Shown in pieces: positions 36,846 to 47,166 of a stretch of DNA of 64,000 bases (positions are counted from its first letter, which is position 1; each line of letters starts with the position of its first letter). Origin of the DNA: Yamadazyma tenuis (taxonomy: Eukaryota; Ascomycota; Pichiomycetes; Serinales; Debaryomycetaceae); contig NC_089466.1 in the NCBI RefSeq assembly GCF_029203305.1, positions 248,001 through 312,000 of the forward strand, written 5' to 3'. The notes under the pieces are model-generated. The model had not been told where the DNA came from. It searched no databases and worked only from the letters and a program-made list of their open reading frames with translations. A program made the position numbers and the translations under genes.

Positions 36846-39800
36846 ATGTCATTGCCAGCAAATTGGAGACAATTACAGCTCTTTGATGTGCTACCCATCA
36901 GGGATCCTAATTTCAATACTGGGGATGCCTTGTACTCGAGTCCCACGTTATCCGAAATCGAGGCGACCCAAAACTACATGGTGATCACGATAAATGGCTG
37001 CTTTGTAAAGATAATCTCAAAACAGTTCACCACCCTGAAGTCATTTATGGCTTATGATACTGACTTTAGAATAAGCTTCCTTAGATCACTTCCCAAGTCT
37101 GATTTGTTGGTGACAATCGCTGAGAAACAGGGTTCTCCATCTGTCCTTAAGTTATGGGACTTAAACAAATTAGTGTACTTGGAGATAGATTCATCCAAAG
37201 AAGATCCGATAGATATCGTGAAAAGAAAATTCCAAACACAGGTGTTGATTCAAAATGGTGACAATTCCTACCCGATGAGTTCTTTTACTTTCAATGCTGA
37301 CTTTACCTGTCTTGCAATCGGTTACACGAATGGTAAGGTTCTTTTGGTCAGAGGTGACTTGATCAGAGATAGAGGTGCTAAACAGAGGCTTATTTATGAG
37401 TCACCAGACCCCATCACCGGGTTGCATTTCAATGAATTCCATGAATTATTGTATGTCACTACTACTTCAAGAATCCTCACCGTCCCAATCACCGGTAGAA
37501 ACCAAGGTAAGCCTTTAAATGTTCTTTCCAAGAAAACAGGAGTTCCATTACAGTGCTCTGTGATTGATCCGGGAAAGCAAGAATTAATAGTGGGGCTAGA
37601 TTCGTCTATCAGATACTATAATCAAATAGGTAAGAGCCATACCATTAATTTTGAGTTACGAAAGAAGATAATTTACAGGTATACTAAGAACTATTTATTG
37701 ATGGTTTCTCCAATGGAAGATGTCAGTGGATCTTCCCGAAAAATGAGTACCAGGGTGGTAATGATTGATCTTCATTATAAACATATATCATTCAGCTTAA
37801 CCATTCCAAACGTTGCAATAAATCATGTTTTTGAAATGTGGAATGATTTGTACTTGTTAAGCAGTGATGGTATGCTTTATAAATTACATGAGAAACCTAT
37901 CAACCAACAAGTGGAATTGACTTTGCAAAGAGAACTATTCCAATTAGCTTACCAATTGGCCAAAAACTCCAACTTAGAAGTTAATGTACTTCTCAAAATC
38001 TGCAAATTGCATGGTAACTTCCTTTATCAGAAGCAGGATTATGAAGCTTCCATCTCTTCCTACATCAAATGTTTGAAATACTTCACAAATGAAAACTATG
38101 TTGCTAACGATGATGAAGAATCATTGAATGATTTCATCATGACCATCATCACCAAATTCAAGGATGCTTCAAACATTCATGATTTGACTGAGTTTCTTTA
38201 CCAATTATATAATCTCAAAATTGCCAGCAATGATCATATAACTTTGCTTTTATGTTGCTACTGTAAATTAAAGCAGGTTGACAAGATCAGGGGATTCATA
38301 AAGGAGATCAATTTATCGGATGCAACCAATAATGCTGATGATAGTGATATCAATGAGGGAAAAAAAGACTTTAGAAACATATTTTTGGACTTAGATTTCC
38401 CTTTGATAATCAATCTATTCAAAGAATGTGGATATTTTGATGAAGTTATAAGGCTACTCTATGAATTAAACCAACCAAACTTGATTGTTGACATTCAACT
38501 TAATGATTTAAAGAACCCACAACGGTGTTTAAACTACATTCAATCTTTGACCATTGATGACTTGTTGTTAGTCTTGATTGACCACTCAAAAAGTTTATTA
38601 GATAACCTACCGATTGAGACAACAAGGCTTTTGATCAACGTATTTACTGGTAAATACGAGCCAAACCAATCTACAAAGATTTTGGACAGCAATAACTCGA
38701 AGTCTGACAGTTCTACTACCAAAGAAAAGTCTTATGAAAGAGATGAAGGCATGTTCCCATTGAACAGCTATAAAGCCTTTTTGGTATATTTATCTGGAAA
38801 AGAATCAGAAGACGATGAAATGACCATAAGCTCTTTAAATGGTGCTAGTGAGCCCACCTACCTTCCTCCAAGACCAAGCTTGATCTTTCCAAGCTTCATT
38901 AATAACCCTAACGAATTTGTCATATTTCTTGAAGCTTGTATTGAAGCATTTGATAAATACCAAGGAAGTACTAAAGATCAGAAAGAGTTATTGATAACTT
39001 TGCTCGAAATGTACTTGTCGCTTTCAAAGAAAGACAAGCACAACTATGAAGAATGGCTTAACAAAGCAAAGCAATTAGTTGATCAATATTCTACTCTACT
39101 TGATGAATCGTCCTTACTACTTGTTTCTCACTTGTATGGTGTCGATGGAGAACTCAAGTTTACTAGAGAAGAAGGTTTTGAAGAGACAGAATTCCGCACC
39201 TCCCAGTTAAGCGGTGATGTCAAGAGGTGTTTTGAAATCACAAAGACATATGGAAATAAGAAACCACAATTGTACAAGATGCTTCTCCGGTTTGTCATAT
39301 CTCGTGAGGAAATATTCAAGCAGATTGACCGTCAACAGTTCAATTTTATTATCAACCAGTTACGGACTTTGAAGTTGGCATCTCCTTTGGAGATCATTCA
39401 AATTTTAGGTTCAACTGAGTTTACTACTATTGGCTTGATAAGAGATTATTTGATTGAGACTCTCGATACAGCCAAGCAAGAGATCACCAACAATGAAAAA
39501 CTTGTAGAGTACTACGAAAAGGAGTCCATCAAGAATAGTTACAAAATCACCGAGTTGAAAACCAAGCCCTTTGTTATCCAGCAAAATAAATGTAGTGCTT
39601 GCAATTTGAAGCTAGACTTCCCAGTTATTCATTTCAAATGCAAACACTCATTCCATCAGAGATGCTTGAACGACACCTACTTAAGTAACAACGAGTCACT
39701 TAATGCCACCCCTACTTGCTCCATCTGTATCAATGATATTGATCTGATTCAAACTTTGAGAGATGAACAGTTCAGAGCCAAGGATGAAGTTGAGTTGTTT

Positions 39801-39905
39801 GAGCTGACCTTGAAGGAATCTTCGGACAAGTTTAAAGTGATTTCTAACTATTTGGGTAAAGGAGTTATGGAAAATGAGTTCGTGCAGATTACCAACGATG
39901 TTTGA
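36846..39905 (+). CDS. VPS11: HOPS/CORVET core subunit Vps11 (Pep5)
   Basis: A 1019-aa peripheral protein of the vacuolar/endosomal tethering complexes HOPS and CORVET. An N-terminal beta-propeller covers about residues 1-350, followed by alpha-solenoid repeats. A RING-H2 finger sits near residues 915-960: two CxxC-type pairs and a Cys-x-His-x-x-His core, CSAC, CKHSFHQRC and CSIC. Length and layout match Saccharomyces Pep5/Vps11 (1029 aa). The start MSLPANWRQLQLFDV is typical of the family. It is divergent from IES1 over 137 bp. Confidence 0.93.
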   Translation: MSLPANWRQLQLFDVLPIRDPNFNTGDALYSSPTLSEIEATQNYMVITINGCFVKIISKQFTTLKSFMAYDTDFRISFLRSLPKSDLLVTIAEKQGSPSVLKLWDLNKLVYLEIDSSKEDPIDIVKRKFQTQVLIQNGDNSYPMSSFTFNADFTCLAIGYTNGKVLLVRGDLIRDRGAKQRLIYESPDPITGLHFNEFHELLYVTTTSRILTVPITGRNQGKPLNVLSKKTGVPLQCSVIDPGKQELIVGLDSSIRYYNQIGKSHTINFELRKKIIYRYTKNYLLMVSPMEDVSGSSRKMSTRVVMIDLHYKHISFSLTIPNVAINHVFEMWNDLYLLSSDGMLYKLHEKPINQQVELTLQRELFQLAYQLAKNSNLEVNVLLKICKLHGNFLYQKQDYEASISSYIKCLKYFTNENYVANDDEESLNDFIMTIITKFKDASNIHDLTEFLYQLYNLKIASNDHITLLLCCYCKLKQVDKIRGFIKEINLSDATNNADDSDINEGKKDFRNIFLDLDFPLIINLFKECGYFDEVIRLLYELNQPNLIVDIQLNDLKNPQRCLNYIQSLTIDDLLLVLIDHSKSLLDNLPIETTRLLINVFTGKYEPNQSTKILDSNNSKSDSSTTKEKSYERDEGMFPLNSYKAFLVYLSGKESEDDEMTISSLNGASEPTYLPPRPSLIFPSFINNPNEFVIFLEACIEAFDKYQGSTKDQKELLITLLEMYLSLSKKDKHNYEEWLNKAKQLVDQYSTLLDESSLLLVSHLYGVDGELKFTREEGFEETEFRTSQLSGDVKRCFEITKTYGNKKPQLYKMLLRFVISREEIFKQIDRQQFNFIINQLRTLKLASPLEIIQILGSTEFTTIGLIRDYLIETLDTAKQEITNNEKLVEYYEKESIKNSYKITELKTKPFVIQQNKCSACNLKLDFPVIHFKCKHSFHQRCLNDTYLSNNESLNATPTCSICINDIDLIQTLRDEQFRAKDEVELFELTLKESSDKFKVISNYLGKGVMENEFVQITNDV

Positions 39906-40080
39906 GGTGTAGATTTGCACGCAATAATATTTTATATTTTTCGCAACCGCATCTGGGTGGAGATGTCTCAAGTGTTTCATGTTTGATGTTTGAAACAAAA
40001 CCCCCACTTATAAACCAATTATATAAACCCCTGGGATTTTCCACGAGCTTAAAAGTCTTATTGAAAAGTAATAGTCTGCA

Positions 40081-41619
40081 ATGGTTAATAGAAACAAACG
40101 TAATTTGGAAATCAGTTCCATTTATTCATCTGATTGTGAGGACCCTGTGAGTCCCAACTCTAAGAAGATTGATACACCACTTTCAAGTAAAACATTTGAA
40201 GGGTTTGCGAATATATCTTATGAACTTGAGATGAGTTTGGTAGAACTAATCACTGGAGAAATTGAATTCTACCTGGTGGTTCGGTTAGTTGTCACGGTGT
40301 TCCAATCACTATTGGTGAATGTAGATGCTTATAACAATATCTTCAGCACCAGTGAACAGAACTTGATCTTTGATAATATCAGCCAAATCACCAGAATACA
40401 CAAAGGGTTTGTTGTGAGTATGATCAAAGAGCTTGCTAGGACGTCTTTAGGAACCAAGTATAATAGTAATTTGGACGATGACGATTGTTTCAATGTCAAT
40501 GTTCAACTCCTCGTTTTTAACTGTAACAGGGAAAAATTGGACGTTGGAAAAATCTTCAACGAAACCTTCTTTGCAACTCCGAACTATGGTCTGATGGTCA
40601 TGAGGTTGGTGGCTACAACTGACTTTACTAACAAGATCATCCTGGAAAAAGGTCAAACCTTTAAAATCGTCAACAAGTGGCTAACCGAGTCAAGTCGATT
40701 GATCCAAAGAAAATCTTGTTCTGTGAAGTTGGAATCTTTGCTAGCCAAACCCATAGATAATTTATACAGGTATCCACATATATTGAAAAAGATTATGGAT
40801 AATAGCCAGAGTGAAAACAAGCACAGTTTGGGTATATCCCTCATAAAGATCAATAAGGTTCTTGATAGGATATACGAAACTCCCAAGATAACTAGCTGGG
40901 AAGCTCTTCGTGACTTTAGTGTCAGTCCCAAAGGGTATCAATTAGATAACAACTTGGAGTATAGAGTTGATTCCGAGGACGAATTCCGACTTTCCAAGGC
41001 AAAGCTTTTATCTATCACCCAACCCCGGGAGGTTAATCTTCAACTCATAAAGTTGAATAAAGTGATTAAAGAACGCCATAAGGCACTGGAGAAATTTGAA
41101 AACCAGATAAATGAGTTGGTAAAAACTTCATCTACATTTACTCGGTTGCAAATAAAACATGCACAAAACTGGAACCTCGTCCTCTTGGGAGAGGACTTTT
41201 TCGATTTTGTCTACCACCAGTACCAGAAAAAACTCAGTGAGTTTGCCGTTCTGACATCAGAGTTCCAAAAGTCGATTTTCCAGGATATTTTACCTCGTGT
41301 GCACTTGTGTAGAAGTTACCTACAAGATACTATAAAGTGTGCCCGCAAAATAGACCTGTTCAGACAGAAAAGACTGGATCATAACCTCAGGCTCGAGAAC
41401 CAATTGATCGATAAGTTGCCTCATCTTCTTAAATTCGTGACTGAGTTTACGAAATTGATAATCTGGGACCTCAATCGACACATTATCGAATGGTTGCAAC
41501 TGTTTGTAGGCATGGGGAAAATCCGTGAGTATGAAATTCTCAAATCCCGAGGATGCACAGACCACAGCGACATCGTCGATTTCTATATCGACCGGTGTTT
41601 GAATGCCGACCCCTTATAA
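40081..41619 (+). CDS. Rho guanine-nucleotide exchange (DH) and BAR-like protein, Fus2-type
   Basis: A 512-aa protein. Residues about 45-220 look like a Dbl-homology domain: an ELEMSLVELITGEIEFYLVV helix (CR1), then FDNISQITRIHKGFV, then NYGLMVMRLVATTDF (CR3-like). The C-terminal half is a long charged helix region (INKVIKERHKALEKFENQINEL onward) compatible with a BAR-type dimer. This DH plus BAR order is seen in Saccharomyces Fus2, which works in cell fusion, and in the animal Tuba protein. I infer a Cdc42 or Rho regulator. It is shorter than Fus2 (677 aa), and the symbol is left blank because the match is structural only. Confidence 0.55.
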   Translation: MVNRNKRNLEISSIYSSDCEDPVSPNSKKIDTPLSSKTFEGFANISYELEMSLVELITGEIEFYLVVRLVVTVFQSLLVNVDAYNNIFSTSEQNLIFDNISQITRIHKGFVVSMIKELARTSLGTKYNSNLDDDDCFNVNVQLLVFNCNREKLDVGKIFNETFFATPNYGLMVMRLVATTDFTNKIILEKGQTFKIVNKWLTESSRLIQRKSCSVKLESLLAKPIDNLYRYPHILKKIMDNSQSENKHSLGISLIKINKVLDRIYETPKITSWEALRDFSVSPKGYQLDNNLEYRVDSEDEFRLSKAKLLSITQPREVNLQLIKLNKVIKERHKALEKFENQINELVKTSSTFTRLQIKHAQNWNLVLLGEDFFDFVYHQYQKKLSEFAVLTSEFQKSIFQDILPRVHLCRSYLQDTIKCARKIDLFRQKRLDHNLRLENQLIDKLPHLLKFVTEFTKLIIWDLNRHIIEWLQLFVGMGKIREYEILKSRGCTDHSDIVDFYIDRCLNADPL

Positions 41620-41910
41620 CCAGTGGTCTGGTAGAATATTATATATATGTTTCACAATATATTATGTTGCTATTGTGTCTTGCGGTATTCCTATTAGTAG
41701 CTCCAGGTTGCAACCATCCCACTAAATCGCACTCATTTTGGTTGCTATCACAAGAGGTAAAGATTATGTGCAGGGGGGCTACCACAAATTTTCCTGGTTT
41801 GCCCTCTCGTCTCACTTCACATCGGTGAGGGCTGAAATTTTCATAAATATCCCCTGTTTCTCTGCTACTCTCAGAACCACAGTTATTATTCAACTAATAC
41901 TATTGCAGAA

Positions 41911-42967
41911 ATGTCTAGTTCTATTGCTCCTACATCCTCAAATACTTCATTGTGTGAATTATTGACCTGGCAGAACCCAATCAAGACCGGTAAAGTCTTT
42001 GGATCCCTCATTTTGGGATTGGTGGTGTTCAAGAAGGTTAACTTAATTAACATTGTTTTCCATTTGACTTACATCGCCTTGTTATGTATGTATCATCCTT
42101 CCACGTTCCCCTTGCGGAGTGAACATCCATTGAGTGGCTGTTGGCCTCGGTGGGAAATGAACCATTGTGAATATTCTGATGGCGAGACTTAGATTGATCA
42201 TATGTGACAGATCTTTTTGATCCGCTAGCCCCCTAATCGCTCATTGACTTAAACGAATATCACGGTTTATTTTTGTTATCTATCGTTTACTAACAATATT
42301 TCTAGTTTCTGCTGCTGCCGAATACGCCGGAAAGTTGGTCACTGGTGAAGGATTTGTCACCAAATACAAGCCCACCAGTAAGGCTTATGCTAAAACCGTC
42401 AACGATACCATTTTGCCTGCCATTGGTAAAGGTGCTTCTTATGCCGAGGACGTGACCAATAAGGTCATTTACAGTCACGATATTGAAACAACCTTGAAGG
42501 CTGCTGGTGTCTCTTATGTCTTGTACAAGCTCACCTCATGGTTCTCCGTCTTTACTTTATTGACCACTGCCCTCGTTCTTGCATTCACTTTCCCAGTGGT
42601 GTACTCCAAGAACAAGAAAGAAATCGATGCTGCCGTGGCGCAATTCTCTACCACTGCCAAGGCTAAGGTTGGGGAATTCTCGAAATTGGCTCAAGATAAA
42701 GCCGCTCCTCACGTTGAGAATTTGATCAAGAAGTCCGGCCCAGTCGGCAGCTTTATCAAGAGCAAGATTCCAACCAGAACTGCTGGCTCCACTGTTGGAG
42801 CTGACAGATCTGCTTCTTTTGAAGCCGAAAAGCCAACTACTGCCACCACTACTGGTGCCTCTTCTTTCCCTGAAGTCCCAACCGATTCTATCAAGGACGA
42901 TAGCACTTTTGAAGACTTGGTCGAAGAAGCTAAGACTGCTGGTGTCAATGCTGCCCACCAATTGTAA
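41911..42967 (+). CDS. RTN1: Reticulon-like protein Rtn1, two exons
   Basis: A 278-aa ER tubule-shaping protein. Exon 1 is 41911-42085 and ends inside a codon. The intron is 42086-42305 (220 nt), with a GTATGT donor, TACTAAC at 42288-42294 and a TTTCTAG acceptor. Exon 2 is 42306-42967. The joined protein has the reticulon homology domain: LTWQNPIKTGKVFGSLI, the first hairpin FKKVNLINIVFHL, and the second hairpin LTSWFSVFTLLTTALVLAFT followed by FPVVYSKNKKEIDAAVAQ. An Ala/Ser/Thr-rich cytosolic tail ends the protein. Each matches the corresponding part of Saccharomyces Rtn1. Confidence 0.93.
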
Positions 42968-43185
42968 ATGTTGTTGCGGTTGCCCTTGAAGCTTAAGTTG
43001 GACCAAGTCACAGAATACTGAAGCACTGTTATTTGTACCGTTTATTTATCAGCTTTAAGCTTTTTTTTTATTCGTTTTGTAACTTTTCCTTAATATAGCT
43101 GTCTATAGACCTCAAAGGTTGAGAGTTGGTCTTACAATTCTTGGTTACCTTTGGGTGATTAATAAATATTGTACAAGGTTCATAC

Positions 43186-44094
<909 letters not shown>

Positions 44095-44179
44095 TCAATT
44101 TGAGACTAGGTAAATACGAATGATATCGAATTCTCTATGTATGGACTATTTACAGAGGAAGAAACTCGAAGGACGTCTC

Positions 44180-44935
44180 TTACGATTCATCTCCATTGCT
44201 CCTATCCTTGACACTTTGTTGCAAACTCAAGTACAAGGTAGTTTGAGTACTGGATAAGGTTTGTACCAACCCAGCTCCACTTAACACAGTTAATAACCCA
44301 GCTAATTGACCCTGTAATTGATCCTTAGTAGGTAAGTCTTTGAATTTATCTACCTGGTCGATGTCGAAGGTGTCCTTTTCCACCTTGGCCCCCACCAAAA
44401 TCAACTTTTCTTGTACACTTTTCATGATTTTTAACACCTGGGCAACCGTTGGAGGATCCGTGGATGGAATTGTGACGATGGCTGTAGGCCCATTTAATAA
44501 GGGGTCTAAAGGATGAATCAAATCTTTGTTTCTGATGGAGGTTTCTTTATCGGCTGGGTCTTCTTCGTGCTCAGATCTGAGATACACTTTGTAGATACCA
44601 TTTCTGATCACATTCAATTTGGCACCCACTTTGGTCAAATCGCTTCTGATCTTTTTGTTTTCGTTTTTGGTTAAGTTGTTGTGGTGGACATATAATATGA
44701 TGTTATTTGTGTCGTTTAAGTATTTGTAGTAGTCTACTAAAAACGTCTTCCTGGATAATACATGTTTGGTAGTGTTTCTCTTTGGCAACTGCTTGATCAA
44801 CTTTTCCGATAACTCAGGGTTAGCGGTAGAATAAAGCCTCAGCTTTTGTGTCCATATTGGCTGTATGATGCTGAGACTTCTGGAAATTGGCTTCAAAAGT
44901 CCAGTGAGCCTTGTGGGCTTGAATATGCTTAACAT
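44180..44935 (-). CDS. MRPL11: Mitochondrial ribosomal protein uL10m
   Basis: A 251-aa large-subunit mitochondrial ribosomal protein at the stalk base. A basic presequence (MLSIFKPTRLTGLLKPISRS) is followed by SRKTFLVDYYKYL, YVHHNNLTKNENKKIR and the uL10 fold. It corresponds to Saccharomyces Mrpl11 (249 aa). It is divergent from the RNase III gene. Confidence 0.82.
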   Translation of the reverse strand: MLSIFKPTRLTGLLKPISRSLSIIQPIWTQKLRLYSTANPELSEKLIKQLPKRNTTKHVLSRKTFLVDYYKYLNDTNNIILYVHHNNLTKNENKKIRSDLTKVGAKLNVIRNGIYKVYLRSEHEEDPADKETSIRNKDLIHPLDPLLNGPTAIVTIPSTDPPTVAQVLKIMKSVQEKLILVGAKVEKDTFDIDQVDKFKDLPTKDQLQGQLAGLLTVLSGAGLVQTLSSTQTTLYLSLQQSVKDRSNGDES

Positions 44936-45235
44936 TGTTCACGGTTTCCAGGTTTTTTTCACCACATTTTTTTCACAGTGAGACTTTTACAAAATCTGGT
45001 AGTCACACGGGGCCTATCAAGCGATAAAACAGAAGTAGGCTGCAAAGTGATTTCAAAGGTGTATTTGGTGATTTTCGAAAGACATTGGCTTCTCTCTTTG
45101 GCAACTTGTAGAATCCTCCTTAGGATAGTAAGCACTCCTCACTTTGAACGCCACAATATTTCTCTACCGCAAACATGGCAAGCTCGCATCACTAGAAAAT
45201 TTCTAATTAATATTCTTTACTATAAGGGAAAAGGT
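44936..45235. promoter_or_regulatory. Divergent region MRPL11 / RNase III with an ATG-less open frame
   Basis: 300 bp between the two starts. The RNase III frame stays open through most of it (from 44978, 86 codons) but contains no ATG, so this part is called leader or promoter and not coding. Confidence 0.5.
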
Positions 45236-46957
45236 ATGAATAAGGACGTTTACAACCCTATAAACGACTCCTTCCGTACTTTTGATGCATCGCATACACC
45301 TCTGGAAAATGAACTGCTTGTCGATCAAAAGAGACATATGACAGACTCTGCCAAAGACGAGGGTTTACCTTATCCCAAACGGTCTGGGTCTGTTAATTCT
45401 AATTCGAACGTTGACTTGTCAAATAGCCTGGGTGAAGGTTTGACAGGCGACGGATCGGGGAGGCCTAGTTTTGGGTTTGTGGACATAAAAAAGTTGGAAC
45501 ACAGTGCAAGAATGTTACAGAAGAATATCAAGTTAATAGTCGATGAGGCACCCAATATCGAATACTTGAACCAGTTAATAAAGTCTCAGAGAGGCCTGCT
45601 CGATTCATTGACTTACGATAGTTTACGGACAAACAAATTGGTTCACTTGGCTGCCCAGGTGAAGAGCTTGTATGAAGAAGGCCGTTTAAAGATTTTTGAT
45701 GGCATCTTGGAAAATGATCTCAACAAACTGGACCTCAGTGAAATTGAAACTCCTAACGAATCTCCTCAAGATAGAAGTACAGCTCCTATTATCCCATCTT
45801 CAGATTCAGAGAATGAAACGTACGTTTCATCGGTTCCTGATATTATCAGGAACAAAGATGAAGAGCAATTTGCAGTTGGCTCGACTGATGATTGCCCCGA
45901 ACTACCATTGATCAAAGATCCTCATTTATACGCCAGGGTGTTTATTCACAAGTCTACTATCAACAACAAATCCTACTTGTACCAGTCAGAGCTTATTACC
46001 AGCCATAACGAAAGATTGGAGTTTCTCGGGGATTCTGTATTAAACAATTTGGCAACACTCATTATATACGAACGGTACCCTACAGCTCCTGAAGGAGAAT
46101 TGTCGAAGATGAGATCTATATTGGTGAATAACGTGACTCTTGCTGAGTTTTCCATTAAATATGGATTTGACAAAAAGCTCAAATCCAATATCAATGATAC
46201 CATATTGAGACAAGGTAAGCAGAAGATATTTGCCGATATTTTCGAAGCATATGTGGGGGCCTTATCTATGGAGGATAACCTTGAATCGGGGGTTCTTAAA
46301 TCTTGGTTGTTCAAATTGTACTGGAGTCGACTTAAAGTGTTCGATGAAGAAATCAGAGAAACTGAAGAGGTTAATAAGGACGCTAAACTGGAGTTGTACT
46401 CTTTGGTAGGAACAGCAGCTTTTCATCCCACATACGATGTCATCACGACAGGTGATGGAGCATCTAAACCATTCAAGGTTAGTTGTGTAATGGGGGATGA
46501 AGTTCTAGGAACAGCGGTTGCACCCGGTTTGAAAGAAGCAGGTTTAAGAGCTGCTATGGTTGCATTGAAAAACAAACCAATGCTTGAAAAATATATTCAA
46601 TTGAGACTCAATACCGACAAGACGCAGTCCATCGTTAGTCACAAACAGGGTTCTCCAATGGAATTGGAGACAACTACGTTGGTTGACCCAGATATTCAAT
46701 TGCCCTTGAAAGCCGAGAAAGATATGGAATTCGATAGTGATGCAAGAAACAAGTTGTATGCCATAGTATCCAAGAAATTCAATTTGGTTCCAGAGTACTA
46801 TTGTGAAGAAACCGAAGATCGGTTATTTACAGCAGAATTAAGAATTGATAACAAAGCCATTGCATTTGCAACCGACATTTCCAAGAAAAAAGCCATGGCC
46901 AAAGCAGCGAAATTGGCATTAGACACTCCTGCTGTGTTTTGGAACCTCCACAGTTGA
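45236..46957 (+). CDS. DCR1: RNase III with two dsRNA-binding domains (Dcr1/Rnt1 type)
   Basis: A 573-aa double-strand-specific endoribonuclease. An N-terminal helical domain (about residues 80-160) precedes one RNase III domain. That domain has the signature NERLEFLGDS (E259, D266) and ADIFEAYVGAL (D334, E337), giving a complete metal-binding set. Two dsRBDs follow, at about 380-450 (YSLVGTAAFHPTYDV and KEAGLRAAMVALK) and about 500-570 (FTAELRIDNKAIAFATDI and KKKAMAKAAKLALD). Saccharomyces Rnt1 has one dsRBD, whereas budding-yeast Dicer, including that of Candida albicans, has two. The C. albicans enzyme serves both pre-rRNA processing and RNA interference. The ATG at 45236 is the first in frame. 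Confidence 0.85.
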   Translation: MNKDVYNPINDSFRTFDASHTPLENELLVDQKRHMTDSAKDEGLPYPKRSGSVNSNSNVDLSNSLGEGLTGDGSGRPSFGFVDIKKLEHSARMLQKNIKLIVDEAPNIEYLNQLIKSQRGLLDSLTYDSLRTNKLVHLAAQVKSLYEEGRLKIFDGILENDLNKLDLSEIETPNESPQDRSTAPIIPSSDSENETYVSSVPDIIRNKDEEQFAVGSTDDCPELPLIKDPHLYARVFIHKSTINNKSYLYQSELITSHNERLEFLGDSVLNNLATLIIYERYPTAPEGELSKMRSILVNNVTLAEFSIKYGFDKKLKSNINDTILRQGKQKIFADIFEAYVGALSMEDNLESGVLKSWLFKLYWSRLKVFDEEIRETEEVNKDAKLELYSLVGTAAFHPTYDVITTGDGASKPFKVSCVMGDEVLGTAVAPGLKEAGLRAAMVALKNKPMLEKYIQLRLNTDKTQSIVSHKQGSPMELETTTLVDPDIQLPLKAEKDMEFDSDARNKLYAIVSKKFNLVPEYYCEETEDRLFTAELRIDNKAIAFATDISKKKAMAKAAKLALDTPAVFWNLHS

Positions 46958-47126
46958 GGTCAAACAATTGGATATATACCCTTTGCAACCATGTCTATAT
47001 ACGATTTGTATTTATAAAGCATATATACTGATAGCTGAAGCCTCACCGCAGTAGGATATAATCTTAATTCCGCTTGGAGCCGCATAAAACCCGAACACAA
47101 ACCCGCAGAGCCGTAAGGCCCTTCAG

Positions 47127-47133
47127 TATAAAA
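47127..47133 (+). promoter_or_regulatory. TATA box of the carboxypeptidase Y gene
   Basis: TATAAAA 34 bp upstream of the ATG at 47167. This is the only strong TATA match in the 209-bp gap from the RNase III gene. The short distance would give a very short leader, so a further upstream promoter is also possible. Confidence 0.35.
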
Positions 47134-47166
47134 ACTGTTATCAAGCACTGTTCATCAACAACCACC

